DNA from: Glandiceps talaboti
Lineage: Eukaryota; Hemichordata; Enteropneusta; Spengelidae
Reading direction: 5' to 3'
NCBI RefSeq assembly: GCF_964340395.1
Contig: NC_135566.1
Location: 8,450,001 to 8,514,000, forward strand
Length of the DNA: 64,000 nt
Within the stretch, counting starts at the first letter, position 1. Each line of letters begins with the position of its first letter. Below the pieces are notes generated by a model. It made no database searches and was not told where the DNA came from. It was given only the letters and a program-made list of their open reading frames with translations. Positions 36,362-64,000 of this stretch are shown in pieces. A program made the translations under genes and the position numbers.

Positions 36362-37522
36362 AAGTTACATTTTGTAAGTACTGTAAATCTATGTTTTTAC
36401 ACTATACATACATGCTCATTCTTGAATTCACAATGAACCAATTGGTTTCACTTTTATCTACCAATAAGCTTAAAACCTGTTCTCTATCATGTGTAAAATG
36501 GAAGGACCTTTGAATATATTGAAGATATGACTGGTATTAAACCCATCGCCAGCATGACATGAATTCTACTGTATAATTTTCAGGTAAATACAAATACTAT
36601 TGTTAGTTGAACTTGAACTACAACGATTACAGTATGAATTGAGTCTCTCTGATGACAACTATAACAATTCTACAACAAATTTGAATATAAAATTTTACAA
36701 TTAATGTGCATCTAAATGATAAAAATATTTCCATAACATGGCCATAATAACCACACACATATTTAATTTGCATATTACATATTATTTATGTTCTGATTAA
36801 CCAATCTCACACACATTATTTATAATGCAGCTAAGGTCTTGCAAGGTTTTTTTACAGCTGTTTGTTAACATAGATCCATGCATCAGGAACATCCACATTG
36901 AAATAATATTAATATTGGAGATAATCCCTGCAGAGCATCGTACGGTAACTAGGAATATTTTAATCGAAATCCTTCGTGGATGATGAATCTGCTACCGGCA
37001 AGACAATAATAGTTTCGGAATTTTGATGAAAACGTGCAATTTGCCAATGACCTCCATTTTAATATATAGTGATCATGTAGTGAAGTACATATGATGACCT
37101 TCCGTTGACCTCAAACCTTGAGATTGCCATATCGTTCCTTCACCGGCGCGCGGTACGTGTAGTCATGGATGTATTATACTAATACATCCATGGTGTAGTG
37201 TACAATGTTTATTAGTGATGTCAAGGTCGCTATGAACTTGTCTCGTCTGACAATCACCGGTTCTAGTGCCGAAGACATGATTAGCTTCAAATTTATGTGG
37301 GAACATAATACATGATCGTTTTAGCTGTGCTAGCTAGAAGCATTTACATACCTTGAATGCCCCTACTTTCTGAAAGAGCTCGCATTTGAAAAAGAGTTCT
37401 CGCCCTGCTCAGCCATCCATAGTTTTACTTGTCATAACTTGGGTATAGTGAGCTTCTGGTTTGATTCTTTCCACCGCTTTTTGTACATCTTGGTACGAAA
37501 TACAGTACTTATTTTCTGTCAT

Positions 37523-38609
37523 GGTCATAAAATTCCGACAACTTTGACAGCGACAGGGTGATGAGTTATGAATCTCAAGCTGATCGAATGTGTACGTGTA
37601 GTGGAGTTGACGCACTCGCAGTAGCCTGGTCGCTCTAATAATGCGTGACGCTATGCGTGACCCCTGCTGCGACATTCAGCCTGATATGTATCACGTGATA
37701 GTCTTTTGACGACCTGGAATGACCTATATTGTAATTTTAAACGTAGAAATAACACAAATGGATTATTTGAAAATCTACAAAATAATGTTGTCATGCGTTA
37801 CATGATATGCTTGTACATGTGGTCAGGATACTTAGCGCAAAATATCGCCCATCCATTCACTCGCAATCTAATCATCGGTGGCCATTTATCCATCGTATTA
37901 TACTTTTATAGTGACTATAGAGAATTAAAATTATATAAACTAAAGTCAAATTGGCCACGTATGGTCATACATGATATTTTACCACTGTAATTTTAGTGGA
38001 TTCGCATAACAACAATCAGCATAATGTAGTACAAAAGTTGCTTTTCCTATAAAAATCAGAAATATGTTGTCGACCCTATCTTTTGAAATTTGACCTTTAA
38101 AAAATATCGACATATTCTCACCTTTACAAGAAAAGCTCAACAAAATAACACTGCTTGCGTCAAAGCTTCGTTAAGCAGAACATTAAAGTATAAAAAACAT
38201 TTACAGTGTACGGTTGAAACTGCCGGATGCTAAAAAAACGAACGAAAATAAACTAGCTGGCCTATTAAGCTGTTGACTGTACACGAGCGAGCACTGTTGT
38301 GACTGTTATGTAAAACTTAAAATAAAAACCAGGTGATATAGCCTGACCTGGCATTAGTGACCTGACATTAGTGCTGCATGTTGTGACTTTCTTTTAAATA
38401 AAATTTTGAGTGAAATGTTGTCACTTTATATTATTTTGCAGCTTAGGTTGATTAATGATACAATTGTTTATGAAATATGGGTTTAATACAAACAAATTAC
38501 ATGTACTTCGCAATCGTATCCTATAAATTGTTTACAACTTATATAGAGTTTGACCCACCTTTCTAATAGTGGTAGCGTCCATGCATACTGCGCAATTTCA
38601 AAATCCAAC
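37523..38609. promoter_or_regulatory. Shared divergent promoter region, racemase copy 4 / SMG6
   Basis: 1,087 bp between opposite start codons. A perfect palindrome TATCACGTGATA (E-box core CACGTG) lies at 37689-37700, 167 bp upstream of the racemase ATG. A CAACATGGCG motif overlaps the SMG6 start, resembling a YY1 site. No TATA box is obvious for SMG6. An in-frame upstream ATG for SMG6 lies at 38550; 38610 is preferred because MASDVDIVRVTESQLREI aligns with the known N-terminus of SMG6. Confidence 0.55.
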
Positions 38610-54323
<15,714 letters not shown>

Positions 54324-56765
54324 AGACAGAACAAAGTGAATACAATGGTAGTTCCAGAGTACAGTGCTAATCATGACTTTGCCTGTGGGTTTCATGCCGT
54401 GGTTTTGTCTCGATTACTGCACTGTTCTGCACCAAAAAAGAGGCAGTTGAAGATTCAAATTCAACAGGGAGTGACATTTTGTTCTTGATGGTTTCTTTGC
54501 ATAAACCAGTTTATTCTGGATGGTTTATTTGCATAAATCAGTTTATTCTGGATGGTTTATTTGCATATGCCAGTTTATTCTGGATGTTATATTTGCATAA
54601 ATCCTGATGGTTTATTTGCATAATGAAATTAATAACTCAATGAAGAGCTTGTTTCATTTGAATGACAGCAAAGGCAGAAGACGATTCAGCTAGCCTGATG
54701 AGGAACTATTCGGCCAAGTAATTGCCAGATTTTCCTTAGGGTTTTCCTTGATAAATCCATAGCTTATTAATAAGCTGGCAATCACATATTAGGTTTATAG
54801 TATTGGTTGATTTATATTGTACCAGAAGTTCATTTCTGTAGACTTTACTGTTTGTTGTAGTCACTTCTAGCAGTTTGTTTTGCATCCACACATTTTTTTG
54901 TTCAATATTTGTAGTTATTGAGACAGAATGTCATTTATTTTTAGGTTTTCATAATTATAATGAATTTGGCTCACCCAATCTAAATCTTTATAATCTTCTG
55001 AGTGAAGGGCTTTTAAGAATACATTGAATTATTAAGTCCAAGTGTTAGAACTGTTCATCTTGAAATCTTCTGTTCATTTACGAATGATAAATTTATGACA
55101 ACTATCGTACCAAGTTATTAATATTCATGTTACAGTTCCTTCAATTTGAATAAGCCAAAACAGTACTCAGGAGAAATATTTGCTCATTTGGTGTTTATTA
55201 GTGAAACTAGGGTAGTCTCTTTTAAATCCACGGACAGTAATATTCAGTTTATTGTTCTAGCTTCAGAAGGAATTTTAAAAAAACAATTAAGGTGTATTGA
55301 AGCACACTGCTCATGACATTTAATAATGCAACTTGTAATGATGCACACAGCATTCTCTCTTGTCTTGTCAAATTTTATGAAAAGCCCAATAAGGAGTAAT
55401 GATGTGCAAGTAGTTGTTTGCTATAATTAGTTTAATAGTAACAGTGTACACTACATGTTGCAGTCACCCCAACCCATACCTTCCGTTGACATCACTCAAC
55501 ATGGCATACATGCCTCATACTGTGATGCTGACAGCAGCAGAGAGATCCCAAAAGGTCTGTATGTCCCCCACACTGATACCAGCGAGGAGTTGTCGCTCAA
55601 TTCTACAAGCCTTGCAGATTCTGAGTATACCTGTATACGCTGATGTGATCAGCAATGCAGTGAAATACTAGTGGATTAAAGATAGATTGAACCATGGAAG
55701 TGCCACATGGGTAGTACTTCCATGATTCAACCTACACGTAGTTCTGTGTCACACGTCATATTTGACTTGAGGAAGACCATAATGATTTTTTCTTAAATAA
55801 ATAGGTTATAAACTATGAGGTTTAATCTTAACAGTAAAAAAATGTTTTTGTGTGCAAAACAATTACTGACACAAGTTATTTTGTGATAATGAAAAAAAAG
55901 AAGGGTTTTACAGTGTACATTTGTACTGCATTTCATTCATTCATTTCTTAATTGGATATTGATGTGAAGTTTGTTCTCAGTCATAAACAAATTCTGCATT
56001 GCATCACAAGTGACAATAACTTTCTGTCATTGATTCTTGTATGTTTTCATGTTATTACCAGACAATACCACCTTCATTCAGTGTCTTGTTCTGTTTTTAT
56101 TATTATGCAGTAATTATTTTAATGAATTTTTATTAAATTCCGTTGGCAAATCAATTAAACACTGTGTGAGTGACTTAATATTAATTTGAACACAAAAATC
56201 TAACATCAAAAAAGCAAAAATATGGCTGCTATGCTAATTTTCAGTCCCAGCCTACCAAAGTATATACTGTAATGTCACTTCATAGACTGTACATATACAT
56301 GGGTGATAATTGTGACAAAGGAAACTGTTTCATGCTGTTCAATCATATACATTAGTGAGAGATTGTCCAACATCTATGCTTCAAACTATTGTTGAAAAAC
56401 TCAAATTGCTAGGTAAGTAAGTACAACTTTTGTACATGTTAAACAAAAAAGTCACAAAGGCATCCAGCCTGTACCAAACACCTTGACCCTAACTTTCATA
56501 ACTTTTTCATGCTTTACGGTATTTTGATTTTAGCATTTATTCAATTTTTATCCAAGTTTTGAATTAAACAATATTCTTAAACACTATTAATTTTATTGAT
56601 TCCTTGTAAAGATGTGTTTCAATCATAAATTCAAATCCTTTTTTTTCCCATACAGCTGACTCCAAGTTGAAATCATTAATAGCCCTCTAGAATATCACCA
56701 ATATTATTTTGGAAATGTATGCAAGTATATGTATATCTTTGATTGACACCTTTGACACCCACCAT
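54324..56765. other. SMG6 3' UTR and intergenic; no further gene confirmed
   Basis: ~38-bp tandem units with GGTTTATTTGCATAA lie at about 54485-54625. An open stretch at 55454-55643 follows a TTGCAG acceptor-like site but has no partner exon or domain that I recognise. AATAAA near 55796 may end a long SMG6 transcript. A 15-bp hairpin (55687-55726) is present. Confidence 0.45.
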
Positions 56766-57141
56766 GTGGAGTCATGGTGTGCAAATGGTTAGAGTGGCCG
56801 GCTTGGAATCTACAGGTTGCAGGTTCGAGCCCCATCGCTGCTGTTTGTTTCTGATTGGCTAAAAAGTCCTTAGGCGAGATTTGAACCATGACTGCCTGTC
56901 AACCCAGCTGTACAATTGGGGACTTGGTAGGATAGAGGTTGCAACGTGAATGCTTTAATTCTATGTGCTTATAAAGGCTGCAATTGATTGTATGCTCCGC
57001 AGTGTTGAGGAAGTATACATGTATATAAAGGGGCATTGTGCCACTATAGGTCCAAGCCAAGGGTAAAAATTGGAAAGTGCATTGTCTTTGAGCACAAAGT
57101 GGGAAAGTGCTATATATATAAGCTAACATATTATTATAATT
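56766..57141 (+). mobile_element. SINE with tRNA-derived head and LINE-like tail
   Basis: An internal pol III promoter is visible: A box TGGTTAGAGTGG (56786-56797) and B box GGTTCGAGCCC (56822-56832), 25 bases apart as in a tRNA. A central body follows. The tail reads CTTTGAGCACAAAGTGGGAA then AGTGCTATATATATAAGC and ends in ATT repeats. That tail pattern is known from SINEs mobilised by L2-like LINEs. About 375 bp. Plus-strand orientation. Confidence 0.75.
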
Positions 57142-57923
57142 GTGTCAAACTCAATGTGATGAGTATATTTTATTTGTACCCTGGAGCACAGATAAGTATA
57201 ACTATAATACGAATTCCGAAAGGCTTATCACACGCACAACCTGGAATAGTTGGGGGGGACATTACCTACAACCATAAGTAATTATCAGTCAGTCTAATTA
57301 ATGCTCCAAGCTACAACTGACAGGTGTCGTGAGACAGTCTGCAACTCTAATAATGCGTGCACTTGTACTGGTCACCCCTGTTATTTTCAACCTACCCTGT
57401 GTACACGTAAGAATAATATTCACCAAACGTTATGATTCCAGTGTTATTTTCGAAATAAACATCGAACACGCGAGTTAATTGAATACTGTGTGTGCATTTT
57501 GTTTGATCTTATTACCTTGGCGAAGTTGTAAACATAAAATCAGCACGTAGTATAACTATAAGCCACATTACTTCCAGTATTACAATATTGATTACTATCA
57601 TGACTATTGTAATAACGATGAGCGCGAGACAAGGTCCTAGTGTCGTTGGCGCCAAATTTCAAATCTGAACAAATGCAAACTACTGAATTTGCATAACGAA
57701 ACGGCGGCAACTATACGTGTATACAATCATGTACTTCAAAATTGGTATGGAAGCCTCACCCCATATGAGTATGTTTTCCAAATGCTAAATGTCATGATTG
57801 TAACATAGACCCTACACCAACTAGGGTATATGATTGTAAGTAGAACACTTCTCAAAATGGTCACTTTATTCATAATATGGTCAGAAAATTTGGTTCGGTA
57901 GTTCCCTTTTTGGAGGATGTGGT

Positions 57924-57939
57924 GGCCCTGAAAAGGGCC
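57924..57939 (-). terminator. Histone 3' stem-loop of the H3 gene
   Basis: Minus-strand GGCCCTTTTCAGGGCC, 6-bp stem and 4-base loop, 30 bases after the H3 stop codon, followed by purine-rich AAAAAGGGAAC as a candidate U7 (HDE) site. It directs non-polyadenylated 3' processing. Confidence 0.93.
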
Positions 57940-57968
57940 GTTTGGTTTGTGTATGCTAGGCACACGAA

Positions 57969-58400
<432 letters not shown>

Positions 58401-58435
58401 TTATCAACAATGACGTTCAAAAATTTGCGCGTCGA

Positions 58436-58544
58436 TTTTATACACCCATTTCACGTTGTGATTGGCCATAATAACTCTTGTTTTATTGGACAATCACCTT
58501 ACGGCTGTCTAGTGATTGGATACAAAAAAGCACAACCTGATTGG
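58436..58544 (-). promoter_or_regulatory. H3 promoter: TATA box and four CCAAT boxes
   Basis: On the minus strand, TATAAAA at 58442-58436 lies ~60 bases before the ATG. CCAAT motifs (ATTGG on plus) are at 58461-58465, 58485-58489, 58515-58519 and 58540-58544, spaced about 25-30 bp. Confidence 0.85.
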
Positions 58545-58848
58545 TCGATATTGAATACTAATGAGGAACATACGATCCTCATTTACAGTCAGGATAGTGT
58601 ACTATATTCTAGCCCATACACGTTAGTTTTTAGTGGCAGATAAACAACGTTAAAAATGGGTGCATGATTTATTTAAAACAATATCCGTCGTTTTCAGTAA
58701 TGCTAAGATAACGCTATAATGTAACTAATATAACGACAACATTGTTGGATTCCAGTCCAGTAAGGGGTCATCATCTTTGAAACAATATTTATAATTTAGT
58801 AGAGCAGTACCACAGGTGATTAAACTTACAGAGGTACGGTATAGACTG

Positions 58849-58852
<4 letters not shown>

Positions 58853-58937
<85 letters not shown>

Positions 58938-58959
58938 GTGTATATATACGTGTATGGGC

Positions 58960-59036
<77 letters not shown>
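58853..59036. repeat. Two long (TA)n arrays
   Basis: (TA)n at 58853-58936 and 58961-59036, separated by a short stretch with two TATACGTGTA units. Confidence 0.95.
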
Positions 59037-59038
<2 letters not shown>

Positions 59039-59227
59039 TCCCAGTTCTGGTTTCAGTCCCCTTGATGGCTAAAACCCTCTTCTTTGTTTTCATTCGCAGT
59101 GTAAAATGTCGATATGTCGTCGGAGGTCAGTCTAGACTAGCTGTAAGATGTTCCTTGACTCCCCATTTACCCTTCTCTCTTTTGTTACCATTATTTTGTA
59201 ATCAGTTATACGTTTGGGTAAATAAAC

Positions 59228-59228
<1 letters not shown>

Positions 59229-59312
<84 letters not shown>

Positions 59313-59330
59313 AAATATATATATAATTTA
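59229..59330. repeat. (TA)n array
   Basis: About 84 bp of pure TA, then decaying TATATAA units to about 59360, 3' of the sulfotransferase gene. Confidence 0.9.
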
Positions 59331-59921
59331 AAAATATATATATAATTGAAGAAAACATATATATAATTGAAAAATTCCCAAGATCTATGGGAAAATGAAA
59401 AAACAGCACTGGTAATAGTATATTTTATTTTGCTCAAAACTATATACATAATTCAATAACAAAACAAACAAATTAAATATGTCACTCCATAATGAATTTC
59501 CCCAAGATTCCCTTATAAATAGTTGTAGATTTTGATAATTTGAAGATTTAAATTTACTAACTTAATCCGACATAAGCTTATAAAGTAGACAGTATCAATA
59601 TCATTATTGATAACAACCTTTTGACTATATATTCATATTATTCATATTCATATGAATAATATGAATATGAATGTAAGGAGGAAAGATATATCTACGTAGT
59701 ATAGAGATTGATACATTTGTAGGAGCAAGATTCGTACGATATTTTCCTAAGAAAACGGCAATCTAAGCAATAATACATGCCCCTGTGTGCCCCACTCCTC
59801 CGTGTCCAAGCGAGCTAATTGGATATTCATGATGATATATTTTGATATTACTGCACACGCCATAGTCACTCGAGAATAAAACCATTAGACCACTGCATAA
59901 TACAACGTTAAGTCAAAGAAT

Positions 59922-60854
59922 TTAATATTTCATGAATATACCTTCTTCTTCAAGTTTTGCAACTATTTCTTTGTCGAATACTTCATTCTGAGCAACTAGG
60001 AAATGATTCTTCCAATCACCAACAATTCCCTTCCTTATAAATTCGTGTGCTTCCCCTTTGAAAACAGTATCATCTAATATAAGATTCTTGTGGATAGACT
60101 TTCTCATTTCATCTACAGCGCAAAACTTCTCAATCTTATCAATCTCTTCATCAGACAAATTGACTTGCAGGAATGTTCCTAACTTACGAACCGCATCTCT
60201 GAAACATTCTTGCATGTCTTCATACGATAAATGCAAGACGTTGTCTTCAATACCAACTTTCTTCCATCCAATGACATGTTGCAGCCATGGCCCGTAGATC
60301 GTCCGTCCGTTCATAAATTCATTAAGTGTTCCTTTCCAATCAACTGATCCCTTTCCATGGTACATTTTCTTAAAGTAATGGTATGACGATACACAGACGT
60401 CTTTTGGATTTCTGGTAAGGTAGATGAGCTTTACATTCTGCTTGCTGGTCTGTTCCCATGGAAACAAATGTAGTGGCAAATGAGACCGGATCAATCTAGG
60501 TGATTTGTAGTTAAATTCCCCGGCTTGGAGTTTAGTTGCTGATTTCCTATATGCACCAGGTAAAGTGGCTGGATCAGCTATCATCCAGTCAAGATAAATT
60601 GCTTCTGTACTGTCACCATAACTCATCATGTTAAAGGTCTGGATATGTTGTAAGGCATTTAGTAGCCACGTTGTACCCGATTTCAGGTAGCCGACAACAG
60701 CCACATCAGACTCATGCCATGGAAATTTGGCAAGTACACCAGACTTGAGTTTGTGCTCGTCAGTGTAGAATGGAAGATACACACCTTGATATTGGAATTT
60801 ATACAGTGTGGATTCGGCAATGTTTTGTTGCCCCTCAGAGTAATGTGTTGCCAT
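59922..60854 (-). CDS. Cytosolic sulfotransferase (SULT family)
   Basis: Intronless frame of 310 residues, the normal SULT length (about 290-310). The enzyme moves sulfonate from PAPS to hydroxyl or amine groups of small molecules in the cytosol. The 5'-phosphosulfate loop is YLKSGTTW (56-63; Pro of the usual YPKSGTTW replaced by Leu). The catalytic His is at 125 (RSHLP). The 3'-phosphate site is RNPKD (148-152) with Ser156/157, and RKGIVGDWKNHF is at 274-285. The dimer motif KNHFLVAQNE has Leu for the usual Thr. Substrate cannot be predicted. The absence of introns could reflect retroposition or an intronless lineage. Weak AAAATAAA near 59425 is the only polyadenylation candidate I see. Confidence 0.95.
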   Translation of the reverse strand: MATHYSEGQQNIAESTLYKFQYQGVYLPFYTDEHKLKSGVLAKFPWHESDVAVVGYLKSGTTWLLNALQHIQTFNMMSYGDSTEAIYLDWMIADPATLPGAYRKSATKLQAGEFNYKSPRLIRSHLPLHLFPWEQTSKQNVKLIYLTRNPKDVCVSSYHYFKKMYHGKGSVDWKGTLNEFMNGRTIYGPWLQHVIGWKKVGIEDNVLHLSYEDMQECFRDAVRKLGTFLQVNLSDEEIDKIEKFCAVDEMRKSIHKNLILDDTVFKGEAHEFIRKGIVGDWKNHFLVAQNEVFDKEIVAKLEEEGIFMKY

Positions 60855-62357
60855 GGTTTTTTTCTATTTGGTGGGTCAAACTTGTGTGGGTACATATAGG
60901 TCAGAGTCACGCTAGTCCAAGGTTAGATATAGTCTCGCGGCCAGATTCGTGACTCTCGTCCATGAGGGACCAGTCAGTTTCTCCAGCCGGGGGCAGCGGA
61001 TTCTTAAATCTGGCTGACAAAAAAAATCACTGAAACCCCCCCCCCCCATCTGTAAAACAACACATTGTGTTCTCAATATCGAGCTCGAGGTATCATGCAA
61101 TTATACTGAAAATCAAATGTCATTTCCAGACCTTATTCATCAAATTTCAATCCTATGAATTCACAATTTTAGCCATTCTGATATCATATCTAATTTCTGA
61201 ACTATTTATTAAATTCCAATGTATGTACTTCAAATTCGGGCATGCACTGATGATATACTTTGATTTAAACACCTCCCCACCCCACACACAAAGTAAAATA
61301 AAATAAAACGTGCGTTTTCAATATCGTGATCACTATTAGATGCATATTTCTGCAAGCTATATATATCCACATATATAAGCTTACAACCCTGATATGTTCA
61401 CCAATTCATCCTACAGAACTAGCTGTGCACTGCCACTGCGTGCAAACTGCTACAGAATAAACAACTTGCGTGTAGCTTTACTTGTCAATGTTATGATTAG
61501 ATTGTGTTCGAAGATGTAATACATATAAGAGGCACATTTGTAAGATTTCAAGATTTAGATATTATATCATATCATATCAAAATAAATATTAACATATCCT
61601 GGGGGGGGGGGCCTTGGAAGATTGGCGGAATCATTATTTTTTTCCCACCTGCTTGCCTGAGAATTATTTTTTTTCTCCTTCGCCTATGCTGGCAACTTTT
61701 TTTTTCTTTGCTTCTTTGAGGTATCCGGATTTTTTTACGTCAATGTTGAACATCTACTTTTGTTGCCACAATTTTCTGTTTGGTTTTCGCACAGGGTAAT
61801 ACAGAAAGTAAAAAGATGCTGTTCTATCACACACAGATTTTATCTAGAAAACAACATATTTCATACATGTAAATAAACATCATTGACAGTTTTTATGCCA
61901 CAGGAAGTATATTCATCCCTTCTGACAAATTCATACTGAAGAGACAAGAACAATTTAGATTAAGTTCTTTTATAAACTATCTAATAGTATGATGATTACG
62001 ATAACAAAACCTTAAAGTTCACTTTTGCCCCAAAGTGCAAGATAAGTGAAGCACTGATTGTGAAACAGCCAAACATTTAGTGTGGTAGCTAGGTAATACT
62101 GACTGTCGACAGTCGCTTGCGCCTTTTTTCCCTACGTCTTATCTAAATTTAAGTCGTTGCCGCGGTCCGATCCGGCGCAATACTACTATAATCGCATACT
62201 GATATCGAGGGCCAAAGATAAGACATAGGAAAAAAAGGCGCGAGCGAATGTCGACAGTCTAAGGTAATACATGTATTATATGTATAATGTATATTTGAAC
62301 CCTAACATGAAGTAATATTTAAACGATTAAATCGGATATATGAAAGAAACAGAAGAG

Positions 62358-62402
<45 letters not shown>

Positions 62403-62949
62403 ACAGGCTAACGAAACTGGTCCCTGACATATGTTTGTCATGATTTGACAAGTCAGTGTCCTGGTTGGAGAGGTACGAACAGGTTGAACAGTATACTCGA
62501 ACCTATGCATCATTTCCCTGCCAAGACATTTATTTTTCTTGCAGCAGTGGTGCATCTTTTTTTTTTCAAGCAACTTCATTTGGCATTTTTTCTTTTCCCG
62601 AAATCTTCCAGGCCTCCCCCCCCCCAGTATATCAAATGGTCAACCCCTAAGCGCCGTTTGGCATACAAAGATTTATGGACCCAAGTGACTAGTTTGGCAG
62701 CCAGACTAACCAGCACACACCCTTTTGCACGCAATACACTACCATTGAAAGTCAACCCGGCCCCACGCGTTGGCATGACATTCATTCATTTTTGTATTGT
62801 GAATTGAAAGGGTTCAAAGTATTCATTCACTTGTATTGTTGTGAAAGGGGTCCACACAAAGTATTCATTCATTTGTAGTAAGACATTCATTCATTTGTAT
62901 TGTTAAGAAGCAAAGTAGGTTTGGTAGTTCTCTTTATGGAGGATGTGGT
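60855..62949. other. Intergenic between sulfotransferase and H4 remnant
   Basis: No coding exon is recognised. It holds C/G homopolymers, related inverted segments at about 61597-61700 and 62560-62645, a MULE-like MITE (62100-62261) and (TA)n at 62361-62401. Confidence 0.55.
62100..62261. mobile_element. 162-bp MITE, MULE-like, with 9-bp target duplication
   Basis: Terminal inverted repeats of about 44 bp begin GACTGTCGACAGTCGC on the left; the right end reads as the inverse with a few changes. AGGTAATAC flanks both ends (62091-62099 and 62262-62270), a perfect 9-bp direct repeat. Long ends plus 9-bp duplication suggest a Mutator-type source. Non-coding. Confidence 0.8.
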
Positions 62950-62965
62950 GGCCCTGAAAAGGGCC
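62950..62965 (-). terminator. Histone 3' stem-loop of the H4 remnant
   Basis: The same GGCCCTTTTCAGGGCC on the minus strand as after H3, 29 bases past the stop. About 50 flanking bases, including GGATGTGGT on plus and the purine-rich downstream element, are also shared with H3. Confidence 0.92.
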
Positions 62966-62994
62966 GTTTTGGTATGGGATTAGTGGTGTGAAAC

Positions 62995-64000
<1,006 letters not shown>

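Larger units (their letters stand above)
32999..37522 (-). pseudogene. Serine/aspartate racemase-like, copy 4 (one premature stop)
   Basis: Six exons in minus-strand order: 37522-37352, 35948-35718, 35046-34927, 34132-34058, 33863-33654, 33175-32999; 327 codons in phase 0 with consensus splice sites. It has the full motif set: THSSGNHGQ, SSSQHPDVIAGQGT, SGGG, AEPLNADDC, TWPII, VVLSGGN and the exon 1 lysine. The one defect is TGA at 37409-37411 (codon 38), where the other copies have TTT or TTA, before the Schiff-base lysine. No downstream start could save that lysine. It could be a recent null allele, a base error, or an early pseudogene. It is divergent from SMG6, 1,087 bp between start codons, so it is the positional counterpart of vertebrate SRR. 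Confidence 0.85.

Noticed and set aside
55414-55671. Open frames after an acceptor-like TTGCAG, possibly a last exon
   Set aside because: No upstream partner exon, no recognisable domain, and it lies where a long SMG6 3' UTR is plausible.
56766-56850. A functional tRNA gene
   Set aside because: A and B boxes are present, but the acceptor arms do not pair and the sequence continues into a SINE body.

Overview
This is nuclear DNA of a non-vertebrate animal, most likely a marine invertebrate. The genes have GT-AG introns and animal families, the DNA is AT-rich, and it is crowded with microsatellites ((TA)n, (ATAC)n, (GATA)n, (TGTC)n, (GT)n), C/G homopolymers, LINE, SINE and LTR relics and foldback elements. 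I cannot name the species. Nothing looks bacterial or organellar.

Layout. From 1 to 37.5 kb lies a cluster of four serine/aspartate-racemase-family genes (fold-type II PLP enzymes). Copy 1 is a minus-strand first exon at the left edge. Copy 2 (plus, 9.6-19.2 kb) is six exons with an intact 325-residue frame. Copy 3 (minus, 25.6-29.3 kb) is a pseudogene. Copy 4 (minus, 33.0-37.5 kb) has six clean exons but one in-frame TGA in exon 1. Copies 2 and 4 carry a three-serine loop (SSSQHP) where vertebrate serine racemase has HPNQEP; from what I know of the family, this marks aspartate-racemase-type members. Between copies 2 and 3 (22.2-24.1 kb) is a small gene I do not recognise, predicted to encode a 79-residue secreted peptide with eight consecutive arginines and an acidic, helix-prone C-terminus.

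From 38.6 to 54.3 kb is a complete 20-exon SMG6 (EST1A) gene of 1,573 codons, the PIN-domain endonuclease of nonsense-mediated mRNA decay. It is head-to-head with racemase copy 4, 1.1 kb between start codons, the same arrangement as human SRR and SMG6. The acceptor of its exon 19 is the last of five tandem 35-36 bp copies, each carrying a 3' splice site.

From 56.7 kb to the end are a tRNA-headed SINE, an intronless replication-dependent histone H3 gene (CCAAT boxes, TATA box, 3' stem-loop), an intronless cytosolic sulfotransferase, a short inverted-repeat transposon, and the 3' two-thirds of a histone H4 gene that runs directly into a 105-bp satellite built of five ~21-bp monomers.

Mobile DNA includes a Ty3/gypsy deletion derivative (6.4-8.6 kb; tRNA-Ser-type primer site, LTRs, integrase C-terminus only) inserted in a 155-bp minisatellite, two non-LTR retrotransposon reverse-transcriptase tails, and several miniature inverted-repeat elements. 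Exon boundaries were placed by eye from reading frame, splice consensus and agreement between paralogues; no alignment program was run.
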